Positions 43,323-51,514 of a stretch of 64,000 nucleotides of DNA are shown here, piece after piece; position 1 is the first letter of the stretch; every line of letters begins with the position of its first letter. This stretch comes from Fabrea salina (Eukaryota; Ciliophora; Heterotrichea; Heterotrichida; Fabreidae): NCBI GenBank assembly GCA_022984795.1, contig JALIHJ010000052.1:62001-126000 (forward strand), in the 5' to 3' direction. The notes below the pieces were generated by a model, which was not told where the DNA came from, did not search any database, and saw only the letters and a list, made by a program, of their open reading frames with translations. Both the position numbers and the translations under genes were made by a program.

Positions 43323-44891
43323 TTACATTGGTTCGTGAGGGTAGTGCTCTAGTGGACTTAAAACATGCAAAGCAGGCCGTTGGGCTTCTTTGAACCGGTT
43401 GAACCTGAACTTGCTTATGTCCTTTTTGTTGGAGCTTTGTTTTCGAAAGCCCCGTGCACTAATGAATCGTTTTTTAGGAGGGTCTGAAGGAGGCCTGCTG
43501 GGAGGAAGTGGATGTTTTTTGGAACTTTTTTCTTCGCAGTAACTGTTGAGTGGAGGGAATATAGAGTTGGACTCTTCTTTTTCAGAGTAGTTGCGCCTTT
43601 TGGGAAGACTGCAGTCTTCTTTTTTGTGTTTAGAACGACCCCTTTCTGAGTCCTTAAAAGAATTAGCAAAGCTAGAAACTAAGTCTGGAAAGTTCGAGAG
43701 ACTCGAAATGTTTGAAATTGAAGACTCGTGAATCTTGGGGAAAAAAGGAGACTTTGAAGAGTTAAGTGAGTGTTGGGGTTTTCCAGGTTCTTTGATGTTT
43801 TCTTTGTCTTTAAGTAGTTCTTCTGTAAGGTCTTTAAGGCACTTAAAGGTTTCTTCGGTGTGTTGGGAGTAGTACTCGTGCAAGAAGTTAGCAAGTGAAG
43901 AGCAAGACAAACTAGTGTCTTCTTTTTTCTGAATAGCTTCAAAGGAAGGGTCTGTTTGGCCGTTAGAGCCTGTAATGTTGAGTAGGTCGTCTAGACATAC
44001 GTCCTTTCCTCGGAAGTCTTCTTGGTCCATGATGGTCATAATTAGTTCCTCTTTTTGCTGCCAAGACATTTCTTTTGAGCTGTCAAAAACTATCCCCACC
44101 AAAGAACTTCTGTCGGGGTAGGAACTTTTAGAGTCTTCAGGTTCCAAAGACTTTGAAAGCAGTGAGGAGTCCCTTGACTTAAGTCCTTTAAGTAAGTTGT
44201 TTACCTTTTCTGAAGAGTTGTAAGACACTGACTTCATACTGATAGGCAGTGAGCCTAGAAAAGCTTTGTCCAAACTACTTTGGTGGGGCTGGGAAGAGTC
44301 TAGGTCTAGTTGTTTGTACTGGTGGATTTTGGTTCTTAAGTCGTGAAGTTTGTGGTACAGGGCCAAAGCACTGCCTTCCAAAGAAGAGGGGGGACCTGAA
44401 CTTTCTTCACTGTCGTTCTGAATTTCCCATTCTCCTGACTTGGCTTCTTCTACTTCTTCGTCTATGTTGTCTAAGATGTTTCCTAGTTCTGCCTGTTTCT
44501 TGTACTTGTTTTTGATTTCGAAAATGATTTCGTCTAGTTCTTGGTCTATTTCTTTAAGGCGTGTTTGGTAAGCTGCATGCATCTTTTGCTTTTGGAGGTC
44601 ACTTAAGTCTACTTTTTCTTGGAGTTCTATCAGTTTGGGGTTGCAGAGTGAGTTTTCTTTACTTAAACCCTTTTTTGCACCTGCAGCCTGGGCTTCCAAA
44701 GCGTTTTGGCAATTACTCACTAAATTCAAAATTCCTTTTTTGACTTCTTGAAGAACTTCGCTTTCTGGGAGCTCCTCAATGGCTGACACGATATTATTTG
44801 CTTGGAAATTGATGTGTTCCAAAGTGTCAAAAGCTGAAAAGTTATCTACTTCTTGTGTTAAGGTATTTGACTGGGATAATACCTCTTTCAT
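43323..44891 (-). CDS. Hypothetical Ser-rich coiled-coil protein
   Basis: A 522-residue protein with no recognised domain. Two coiled-coil stretches occupy about residues 30-70 and 90-150 (DLQKQKMHAAYQTRLKEIDQ). The remainder is Ser/Lys/Pro-rich with phosphosite-like runs, a helix-rich acidic island (SWQQKEELIMTIMDQEDFRG, about 275-295) and an Arg/Lys-rich C-terminus ending SPLEHYPHEPM. It is 5 bp from the convergent TTLL stop. A scaffold or centrosomal role is possible but unsupported. Confidence 0.55.
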   Translation of the reverse strand: MKEVLSQSNTLTQEVDNFSAFDTLEHINFQANNIVSAIEELPESEVLQEVKKGILNLVSNCQNALEAQAAGAKKGLSKENSLCNPKLIELQEKVDLSDLQKQKMHAAYQTRLKEIDQELDEIIFEIKNKYKKQAELGNILDNIDEEVEEAKSGEWEIQNDSEESSGPPSSLEGSALALYHKLHDLRTKIHQYKQLDLDSSQPHQSSLDKAFLGSLPISMKSVSYNSSEKVNNLLKGLKSRDSSLLSKSLEPEDSKSSYPDRSSLVGIVFDSSKEMSWQQKEELIMTIMDQEDFRGKDVCLDDLLNITGSNGQTDPSFEAIQKKEDTSLSCSSLANFLHEYYSQHTEETFKCLKDLTEELLKDKENIKEPGKPQHSLNSSKSPFFPKIHESSISNISSLSNFPDLVSSFANSFKDSERGRSKHKKEDCSLPKRRNYSEKEESNSIFPPLNSYCEEKSSKKHPLPPSRPPSDPPKKRFISARGFRKQSSNKKDISKFRFNRFKEAQRPALHVLSPLEHYPHEPM

Positions 44892-44942
44892 ATATAAGTC
44901 AAATGTAATGATGAAATTAACTTAACAGAAGAATTAGCTGCA

Positions 44943-45611
44943 GTGATATTGCTCAGTTTCAGTAACTCAGTAATAAATATGCCTTGGAGACAGAACTTTC
45001 GAAAATTCAGGTGGAAGATCGACTCTTACTTCAGAAGGAACTCATACGATGGTATGACCAAACTCTTGATTTCCACAAACATCGGTGTGTTTTTGGCCTG
45101 GCAAGTCTTAGACCCTAGGTTCATGTACAAGCACTTCATAATGAACGAAATCAACACCATACGCCAAAAGAAATACTACACTATCTTTACGTCTTCTTTT
45201 TCGCATACCAGCCCAATGCACCTGTTCTTCAACATGGTAGGACTTTGGTTCTTTGGAAGACACATTGAGATGATACTGGGACCTCTAGGACTGCTGAACC
45301 TTTATTTAACAGGCTCGCTGTTTGGGTACTTGGGAGTTTGGTGGGAGTACAAAAGGAAGTACTGGGGCAGACCTATCCCTAACCACTTAGGTGCTAGTGG
45401 AGCCACTAGTGCTATTTTCTCCTACTTCATTTGTGGGAACCCCTGGGAACCTGTTTTGTTCTTTTTTGTGCCAATGCCTGCAGTGGTTGCTGGACTCATA
45501 ATATTCTTTTTAGGAAGTGGAGGCTACGAAGGCCATGTGTCCCACGTAGGCCATCTTGGAGGAGCTTTGGGAGGAGCTATTTTTTACTTTTTGAGAAGAG
45601 GCCTTTTTTAA
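44943..45611 (+). CDS. Rhomboid-family intramembrane serine protease
   Basis: A 222-residue membrane protein with about six spans. The catalytic Ser lies in HLGASGATSAIFSY (GxSG motif) and the His in HVSHVGHLGGALGGAIFYFL. A conserved loop-1 Trp/Arg region (GLWFFGRHIEMILG) and HLFFNMVG complete the fold. Rhomboids cleave within membranes; the size and single catalytic core suggest either a PARL-type mitochondrial or secretory form. The start may be 44943 or the second ATG at 44979 (MPWRQNFRKFRWKIDSYF), whose basic helix would suit a mitochondrial presequence. The stop overlaps the convergent gene's stop on TTAA. Confidence 0.92.
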   Translation: MILLSFSNSVINMPWRQNFRKFRWKIDSYFRRNSYDGMTKLLISTNIGVFLAWQVLDPRFMYKHFIMNEINTIRQKKYYTIFTSSFSHTSPMHLFFNMVGLWFFGRHIEMILGPLGLLNLYLTGSLFGYLGVWWEYKRKYWGRPIPNHLGASGATSAIFSYFICGNPWEPVLFFFVPMPAVVAGLIIFFLGSGGYEGHVSHVGHLGGALGGAIFYFLRRGLF

Positions 45612-45961
45612 CTAGTTAAGAAGTAGTTAGGGTTAGCAAAGAATTCTTCTTCGTCAACATAAAAAGCGTTGTCTTGGACTATTACAGCAACTGAGTTTTT
45701 TTCTTCGAGGTTTTGTTGCATTTGGGACAGGTTTTCTATTTTGGTTTCTAGGTTTGTTTCGTAAGTTTCTTCTTCAGGCAGGTCTTCTAAGTCTTCTAGT
45801 TCCTGAATAGCAACACTTAAGTCGTCTGAAGAGATGTAGAAGTCTTCTTGTTCTTCGTACTCACTCACCAAGTAAGTGAAGTCAAGGACTTGGTCTTGTT
45901 GCAAAAAACTTTGTTTGGAATAAGTCAGACTTAGAATTACACACACAAAGTACCCTTTCAT
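45608..45961 (-). CDS. Small secreted acidic protein
   Basis: A 117-residue protein with a signal peptide (MKGYFVCVILSLTYS) followed by a very acidic, Glu-rich mature chain (QELEDLEDLPEEETYE) with a short coiled-coil-like stretch and an aromatic C-terminus (NPNYFLTS). No family recognised. I prefer the ATG at 45961; an in-frame ATG at 45967 would share a base with the stop of the upstream CDPK. Calcium or cation buffering in the secretory lumen would fit the composition but is a guess. Confidence 0.55.
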   Translation of the reverse strand: MKGYFVCVILSLTYSKQSFLQQDQVLDFTYLVSEYEEQEDFYISSDDLSVAIQELEDLEDLPEEETYETNLETKIENLSQMQQNLEEKNSVAVIVQDNAFYVDEEEFFANPNYFLTS

Positions 45962-45966
45962 TAACA

Positions 45967-47352
45967 TTAAAGTTTATGGGTCATCATTTCTAAGAACTCG
46001 TTGTAGTCTATTTTTCCGTCTTGATTTTTGTCTACTTCGTTAATTATAACGTTCACTTCTGACTCAGGCAGAGTTATATTCACGTCTCCTCCTGTCAGTG
46101 CCTTTTTGATTTCGTCCCTGGTTATGTAACCATTGTTGTCAGAGTCAAAGTACTGAAAAGCAGTTATCAGCAAACCCTGGTTAGAAAAGTCCCGGTTGTA
46201 AAGACAAGCAGCTAAGAACTCAGTGTAGTCAACATAGCCGTTTTTATTTGTATCCAGAACACAACACAGGTTCAAAAAGGTGAGTTCGTCTATCTGCCTC
46301 CCTACTCGTTTCATGCCCAGTGCCAGTTCTTCTCTGGACAAAAGCCCGTTTCCGTCTTTGTCCATGTTCCTAAAAGACCGCCTCATGCTTTCAATGTCCT
46401 TTACAGTGAGTCTGTTTGCGATGTAAATAAGAGTTGCTTGTTTTAGTTTTTGGGACCTCACAAAGGATTCTATGCTTTGGAACACTTCAAGGCTGATTTG
46501 GGACAGGGGCGTTAAGCCCTGAATCCAGGGATGCTGGTAAGCTTCAGCTGCACTTAGCCTTAAGTTGGGGTCTTTAACTAGAAGCTTAGATATAAGGTCT
46601 TTTGCAAGGTCACTCACAGTCTTGAAGGTCGGTGGTCTAAAAGTAAAGCATCCGTTGTACACACTAAGAAGGATTTCTTGGTTATTTTTCCCGTTGAAAG
46701 GAGGAGTTCCACTTAAAATAATGTACATGATGACTCCTAAACTCCAGCAATCGACCTTTTTATTATAAGCGCCTTGGAGGACTTCAGGCGCAATGTAATA
46801 AGGAGTGCCGTTTACAGAATGCATTACTTGCTCCTCTGTCATGATTTTAGAAAGTCCGAAGTCTATTAACTTAATGTCGCTTCCTTCGTTTGGACTTAAA
46901 TACATACAGTTTTCAGGCTTAAGGTCCCTGTGGCAAACTCCATGATTATGGCAGTAGGAAATAGCAGAAAAAAGCGCTTTCATAATCGAAGCTGCTTGGG
47001 CCTCGTTCAAGTGCTTTTTAGCTGTGATTCTTTCAAAGAGTTCCCCACCTTCGCAGTACTCCAGCACTAGAAAGCAGAGTCTGTCTGTTTCGAAGGTTTC
47101 AATTATGTTCACAATGTTAGGGTGGTCTAAATTACTCAGGATTTCTATTTCATTCTTAAAGGTCTGGTAGTCTTGCACTCGGACTTTCTGAACGACCTTT
47201 ACAGCCCTTACAATCCCGGTTTTTACGTCCTGGGCTTGATAAACTTTTCCATAAGTTCCACTACCTATTTCTTTAGTGAACTGGTAACTTAGGGTTATGT
47301 CGTCTGTTCTAGACGAAATAAACCACTGCTTTCTTATTATCATTTGACTCAT
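45967..47352 (-). CDS. Calcium-dependent protein kinase (CDPK)
   Basis: A 461-residue Ser/Thr kinase with the CDPK layout. The kinase domain (about residues 24-280) shows GSGTYGKVYQ, the catalytic Lys in RAVKVVQK, HRDLKPEN, DFGLSK and APEVLQG. A junction region (about 290-325) is followed by four EF-hands: DKDGNGLLSREEL, DTNKNGYVDYTEF, DSDNNGYITRDEI and DKNQDGKIDYNEF. All four loops keep Asp/Asn at 1, 3, 5 and Glu at 12. No N-terminal Gly for myristoylation. CDPKs transduce calcium in ciliates, plants and apicomplexans, for example in contraction and ciliary control. Confidence 0.96.
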   Translation of the reverse strand: MSQMIIRKQWFISSRTDDITLSYQFTKEIGSGTYGKVYQAQDVKTGIVRAVKVVQKVRVQDYQTFKNEIEILSNLDHPNIVNIIETFETDRLCFLVLEYCEGGELFERITAKKHLNEAQAASIMKALFSAISYCHNHGVCHRDLKPENCMYLSPNEGSDIKLIDFGLSKIMTEEQVMHSVNGTPYYIAPEVLQGAYNKKVDCWSLGVIMYIILSGTPPFNGKNNQEILLSVYNGCFTFRPPTFKTVSDLAKDLISKLLVKDPNLRLSAAEAYQHPWIQGLTPLSQISLEVFQSIESFVRSQKLKQATLIYIANRLTVKDIESMRRSFRNMDKDGNGLLSREELALGMKRVGRQIDELTFLNLCCVLDTNKNGYVDYTEFLAACLYNRDFSNQGLLITAFQYFDSDNNGYITRDEIKKALTGGDVNITLPESEVNVIINEVDKNQDGKIDYNEFLEMMTHKL

Positions 47353-47422
47353 AATTATTATAGCATTTTTAATTGGTTTATTGTCAATTAGTTAAAATCA
47401 AGTTTATTTAAGCATTCAATAA

Positions 47423-47959
47423 ATGTCTGAACAAGACGCCTGGAAAGAAGCAAGGTCCCTTATAAAATCAGCCACTCCTCCACAAAATGAAGCAGGTTAC
47501 AAACTTACCAAAAACAGACTCATGGGAGCAAGTCTGTACACACTGGGCTTTTTCGCTATCCCAATCTTGATTTACGCGAACCAAAGACTTTTCAAGCGGT
47601 TTTGTGAGTTCCATGTGCGACTTCTAAAGCTAGACAAAAAAGGACCAGGAGGACTGGCGGCTTCAGCAGCTTTGATGTCAATAGTGTACTCAGGAGTGAC
47701 TATTCCTATTTACTACAGCGGGCTTCTCAAAATAATGGGGCTCAAAAGCTTAGGCGACTTAAGAGGGTGTATGACTGACTCAATAGTTAACAGATTCCAA
47801 CTAGACCAAGAGTCTGAGCCTGGCGATGTAGAGAAGAACAGAGCTGAACTTCTAGGGTTCGACCAAAGAGTTGTAGTTGCTCTTGACAAGTCTATTGGAA
47901 TCCCTGAGGAGATGACTGAACAAGTACTGAAAAGCAGCAATAAGTCTCCTAAAGAGTAA
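47423..47959 (+). CDS. Hypothetical two-span membrane protein
   Basis: A 178-residue protein with two hydrophobic segments, about residues 34-53 (MGASLYTLGFFAIPILIYAN) and 77-105 (GGLAASAALMSIVYSGVTIP), flanked by basic residues, and a soluble acidic C-terminal half. No family recognised. It lies 16 bp before TOM7 on the same strand; a mitochondrial location is possible only by neighbourhood and size. Confidence 0.5.
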   Translation: MSEQDAWKEARSLIKSATPPQNEAGYKLTKNRLMGASLYTLGFFAIPILIYANQRLFKRFCEFHVRLLKLDKKGPGGLAASAALMSIVYSGVTIPIYYSGLLKIMGLKSLGDLRGCMTDSIVNRFQLDQESEPGDVEKNRAELLGFDQRVVVALDKSIGIPEEMTEQVLKSSNKSPKE

Positions 47960-47975
47960 TTCTAAGAAATAAAAG

Positions 47976-48143
47976 ATGGCAAGAAGCTTCAAGGCCCTTA
48001 AAAAAAACACACTCAAGCTAGTTGAAGACGGAAGCTTGTACGTGAAGAAAGCTATTTACTACGGGTTTGTGCCAGCACTGCTTTACTTAGGATTCACAAG
48101 AGAGCCCAAACCTAACATCCGTGCGCTTCTTGGGTTTGCTTAG
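47976..48143 (+). CDS. TOMM7: TOM7, small subunit of the mitochondrial outer-membrane translocase
   Basis: A 55-residue ORF. It reads as a soluble helix (KALKKNTLKLVEDGSLYVKK), then one membrane span with the Tom7 core AIYYGFVPALLYLGFTREPK (compare WGFIPLVIYLGFKRG in animals) and a short tail. Tom7 modulates assembly of the TOM complex in the outer membrane. The match in the membrane span and the length (54-60 aa in other eukaryotes) makes this call good despite the small size. Ends in TAG. Confidence 0.85.
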   Translation: MARSFKALKKNTLKLVEDGSLYVKKAIYYGFVPALLYLGFTREPKPNIRALLGFA

Positions 48144-48153
48144 TAATAAATAA

Positions 48154-48726
48154 ATGCGAAAAAGTTCCCCCTGCTGTCAAAGAAGTTGTTTTTGCGAACC
48201 GCCTAAGCCAGAAGACTTTTCAAACATGAAGTTCAGCAACTTCAGAGACCTAGTTCATTCTGTTTCTCCTAAAAAGAAGCTTTGCTTGCCCGAAGTGGAA
48301 ACTTTTAACTCCAGAGATAACAAAGACTTAGAGTACTGGAAGAAATGCAGGGACTTTGAAATCCCCCAAAATTCCAAACCACTCATAACTGAGGAGTACC
48401 TGGAGTCTTGGGTCATCAAAAGCATAACTAAAGGCTTGAAAGGCCCTAAAGCTAGGCTTTTCTTAAAGTCGCCCTCAGTTTCTAACTTGTTAAGACGCAT
48501 ATCTAACAACCGCAGCTCACGTAACTTAACTCCAGTCAAAAGCTTTTATAAAAAGCCACTTAAATCAGATCCCAGAACTAACTTTTCCACTCCTAAGATC
48601 AAGAGAAGTATCACTGAAAAGAACCAAACCCCCTCCCCTTCTAAGCCTTTCCGGAAAGCAATTAGACCTCTTAACCTAGTCAAGCCTCTGTACAGAAGCT
48701 CTAAGTCGTGCCAAAGGCTATACTAA
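48154..48726 (+). CDS. Hypothetical basic protein with N-terminal Cys cluster
   Basis: A 190-residue protein, unknown family. The N-terminus has a Cys cluster (CCQRSCFCEPP) that could bind metal or carry lipid. The C-terminal half is very basic and Ser/Pro/Lys-rich (TPKIKRSITEKNQTPSPSKP), with possible SP/TP phosphorylation sites. It lies 10 bp after TOM7 and 6 bp before TRM1. Confidence 0.5.
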   Translation: MRKSSPCCQRSCFCEPPKPEDFSNMKFSNFRDLVHSVSPKKKLCLPEVETFNSRDNKDLEYWKKCRDFEIPQNSKPLITEEYLESWVIKSITKGLKGPKARLFLKSPSVSNLLRRISNNRSSRNLTPVKSFYKKPLKSDPRTNFSTPKIKRSITEKNQTPSPSKPFRKAIRPLNLVKPLYRSSKSCQRLY

Positions 48727-48732
48727 CTAATA

Positions 48733-49980
48733 ATGGAAACCCACACAGAAGGAGAAGCCAGCATAACTCTTAAAGGAAGGGTTTTCTTAAACCCAGCCCA
48801 AGTCTTTAACAGGGACATTTCAGTTTTAGTAGCTTCAGAGTACGCTAAGTCCACACAAAAACAACTTTTAAAGGTTTTGGAGCCTTTAGCAGCGTCAGGA
48901 ATCCGCAGCATAAGGTACTCTAAAGAACTTCCTGCTGCAAAGGTGCAAGTCCACGCCAACGACATTAGTTCTTCGGCTTTTGAAGAAATTACTCACAACT
49001 TTAAAGCGAATTCAGTCGCAGGCACAGTTAGTCAGATGGAAGCCAAAGCCCTTATGCAGACTTGTGAGTCGCAAGACATAATAGACATTGACCCTTACGG
49101 CTCGTGCGCAGAGTTCTTAGACAGCTGTGTGCAAGCTGTGTGCAATGGAGGGTTGCTTTGCATCACTAGCACAGACATGGGTACCTTATGCGGAAATTCC
49201 CCTGACACCTGCTTTTACAAGTATCAGTCAATACCCTCGAAAAACAAGTACTGCCACGAATTTGCGCTAAGAATTCTGCTTTACCAACTCAATGCTACAG
49301 CCAACAAGTACCAAAAAGCAATACAGCCTTTGTTAAGCTTATCAGTGGACTTTTACGTAAGGGTGTTTGTGGTGGTTTCTAAGTCTGCCAAAGAAGCTAA
49401 GAAGTCAGTGGAAAAGTCTGGGTTTGTTTTGGAGTGCAATAGTTGTCCAGCTTTTTATATTCAGAAGTTAGGCAAGTCTGCCACTCTAGAGTTTGGAAAA
49501 AACTGCCAAGAATGCGGAGGTGCTTTAAGTATTCATGGACCTATTTACTTAGGCCCTCTTCACTGCAAACCTTTTGTAAAGAACTGCTTAGACTCACTAG
49601 AAACTTGCAACCTTAAAACTTCCAAAAAGGTAAGAGGAGTGCTTACAGCAGTCCACTTAGAAACAGAAACTCCACTTTACTGGAACTTTAACAGTTTGGC
49701 AAAGTTCTTCAAAACTCCAAATATTCCACAGAAAAAAATAAGATCAGCCTTTAAGTCTTTGGAGCTAGAAATCTCACAGTCACACACTAAACCTTACAAC
49801 TTTAAAACCAATGCAAGCGTAGAACAAGTATTCCAAGTAATGAAGGCTTGGAAAGACAGTTCTGAAAGTTCTATAAACTTCAGTATGGACTTGGAAGACC
49901 ACGAAAGGCAAGTACTTAAAGTTGGAAGGTACACTCCCAATCCTCGAAACTGGGGACCTAAGTCTAGACCTAAACCTTAA
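48733..49980 (+). CDS. TRMT1: TRM1 tRNA (guanine-26) N2,N2-dimethyltransferase
   Basis: A 415-residue SAM-dependent enzyme that dimethylates G26 of tRNAs. The typical start GRVFLNPAQVFNRDISVLVA is followed by the SAM motif LEPLAASGIRSIRYSKEL, the catalytic motif DIDPYGS (about residues 117-123) and CITSTDMGTLCG. A zinc site is formed by CNSCPAFY and CQECGG (about 236-265), and the conserved end-domain WNFNSLAKFFK is present. Length fits the archaeal/lower-eukaryote form. It ends 1 bp from the convergent CKS1 gene. Confidence 0.94.
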   Translation: METHTEGEASITLKGRVFLNPAQVFNRDISVLVASEYAKSTQKQLLKVLEPLAASGIRSIRYSKELPAAKVQVHANDISSSAFEEITHNFKANSVAGTVSQMEAKALMQTCESQDIIDIDPYGSCAEFLDSCVQAVCNGGLLCITSTDMGTLCGNSPDTCFYKYQSIPSKNKYCHEFALRILLYQLNATANKYQKAIQPLLSLSVDFYVRVFVVVSKSAKEAKKSVEKSGFVLECNSCPAFYIQKLGKSATLEFGKNCQECGGALSIHGPIYLGPLHCKPFVKNCLDSLETCNLKTSKKVRGVLTAVHLETETPLYWNFNSLAKFFKTPNIPQKKIRSAFKSLELEISQSHTKPYNFKTNASVEQVFQVMKAWKDSSESSINFSMDLEDHERQVLKVGRYTPNPRNWGPKSRPKP

Positions 49981-49981
49981 A

Positions 49982-50260
49982 TTAATTAAAACTGAAAACT
50001 GTTTGAGGCAATTTTCCGGTGTAGGGGTCAGTTCCAATAAAGCGTCTAAACAGCAAAATATGAGGCTCTGGCAAATGAATGTCGTAGTGAACCCAACCTT
50101 TGCTTTGTTGAACTCCTAAACTTCTCCACTCTTGCTCGCTCAACAACCTATCTTTAGGCAGTTTTTTATACAAACTTTTAGTCAGATGCACATGTCTATA
50201 CTCATACTTGTCGTCGTAGTACTTTTCAGAGTAAACAATCTGCAAAGGAAATTGCGGCAT
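49982..50260 (-). CDS. CKS1: CKS1 cyclin-dependent kinase regulatory subunit
   Basis: A 92-residue protein with the CKS fold throughout: [37 protein letters not shown] and [12 protein letters not shown] (the [12 protein letters not shown] hinge that binds phosphate and CDK). CKS proteins bind CDK and bring multiply phosphorylated substrates. Usual length is 79-113, so it is complete. The ATG is 48 bp from the divergent aldo-keto reductase. Confidence 0.97.
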   Translation of the reverse strand: MPQFPLQIVYSEKYYDDKYEYRHVHLTKSLYKKLPKDRLLSEQEWRSLGVQQSKGWVHYDIHLPEPHILLFRRFIGTDPYTGKLPQTVFSFN

Positions 50261-50308
50261 ATATTTATTACTAGTTTATGTTCAGCCAACGCCATATGAA
50301 ACCCCGCC

Positions 50309-51181
50309 ATGTTTAAGAATAAGCCGGTAATAATGCTTTCTTCAACATACAACTTAAATTCTGGAGGAAAAATTCCAGCACTAGGTTTGGGAACTTGGAC
50401 GCTCCAAGGAAGCACCTGCACTCAGATTGTAGAAAGAGCTTTTCAAGTAGGCTACAAACACTTCGACACTGCTCAGATGTACTGCAATGAAGCTGATGTA
50501 GGAGCTGCTTTAAAACACCACGACAGGGAAAAAATCTTTATTACAACTAAAGTAGCACCTTGGAACCAAGGCTACGAAAAGGCTTACCAAAGCACAATAG
50601 AGTCTTTGAAAAACTTTGATATGGACTATATAGACCTGGTTCTTATCCATTGGCCTGGAGTAAATGAACTCCCTCCTAACTCTCCCAGTCAGCCAGAAGT
50701 GCGCAATAATTCTTGGCGTGCTTTAGAAAAGCTTGTTGAAAAAGGCTATGTAAAGAACATTGGAGTGTCTAACTTTGTGATAAGGCACTTAGAAAGCCTT
50801 TATGAAGTGTGCTCTATACAACCCTGTGTCAACCAAATCGAATTCCACCCAATGTGCCACGACGAAGAAGTTCTTGAGTATTGCAAGGACTTAGGAGTAG
50901 TAGTGGGTGCTTACTGCCCTTTGGCTCAAAGAGACTCCTATCTGTGGAACAACTCTGCAGTTAATGAGTTATCTTTAAAGTACCAAAAGGAAAAAGCACA
51001 AGTCATACTTAAGTGGTGCATCCAAAAAGGAGTTTACGCTATTCCTAAAACAAAAACCTTCCACAGACTCCTAACCAATTCAGAATTAGACTTTTCACTT
51101 ATCCAAAGCGATATGGAAAGGCTAGACTCCTTAAATTGTTTCAGACGCAAAGACTGGGACCCTAATTTAATACTTTACTAA
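50309..51181 (+). CDS. Aldo-keto reductase
   Basis: A 290-residue NADPH-dependent oxidoreductase with the AKR TIM barrel. The catalytic tetrad is visible: Asp in YKHFDTAQMY, Tyr in the same motif, Lys in ITTKVAPW and His in LVLIHWPG. The cofactor end KGVYAIPKTKTFHRLL (KxxAIPK(S/T)) is present. Substrate (a sugar, aldehyde or ketone) cannot be specified. Start could be the ATG at 50309 or 50333; the later ATG still leaves the whole barrel. Confidence 0.94.
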   Translation: MFKNKPVIMLSSTYNLNSGGKIPALGLGTWTLQGSTCTQIVERAFQVGYKHFDTAQMYCNEADVGAALKHHDREKIFITTKVAPWNQGYEKAYQSTIESLKNFDMDYIDLVLIHWPGVNELPPNSPSQPEVRNNSWRALEKLVEKGYVKNIGVSNFVIRHLESLYEVCSIQPCVNQIEFHPMCHDEEVLEYCKDLGVVVGAYCPLAQRDSYLWNNSAVNELSLKYQKEKAQVILKWCIQKGVYAIPKTKTFHRLLTNSELDFSLIQSDMERLDSLNCFRRKDWDPNLILY

Positions 51182-51228
51182 TTAATAAGTTCTCGATTGC
51201 ATGAATTAGAGCAAGTGTGTTTAATTAA

Positions 51229-51495
51229 ATGGATTTTGCACAAGAAGTAGAAGAGTACAAAGAACTTGTGAAAACTCTAAGTATTCAAGAAAACATTCTA
51301 AGCATAACAACTCTAGAAAGCATTCAAATAAGGGCTGAACTTACTTCCCAAGGAGTATTTGTACTTTCAAGTTCTTCAGACTGCAAAAACAACTACGACG
51401 ACGTAGGCCAAATGCTTAATGAGATTTCGCCAGCTTACAGAAAAGCTTTTTCTGAGCAACTACTGAAGAAACTAAGTGCTCAGTCAACTAGTTAA
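51229..51495 (+). CDS. GSKIP-domain (DUF727) small protein
   Basis: An 88-residue protein. It matches the GSK3-interacting protein (GSKIP) domain: a strand pair (TLESIQIRAELTSQGVFVLS) and the C-terminal helix motif ISPAYRKAFSEQLLKKL (compare LSPAYREAFGNALLQRLE). In animals GSKIP anchors GSK3 and PKA; the same domain occurs at the N-terminus of CLU proteins, but here it stands alone. It lies 47 bp after the aldo-keto reductase and 19 bp before CAP-D2. Confidence 0.78.
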   Translation: MDFAQEVEEYKELVKTLSIQENILSITTLESIQIRAELTSQGVFVLSSSSDCKNNYDDVGQMLNEISPAYRKAFSEQLLKKLSAQSTS

Positions 51496-51514
51496 GTTTC
51501 CCGCGCTTTTATAA

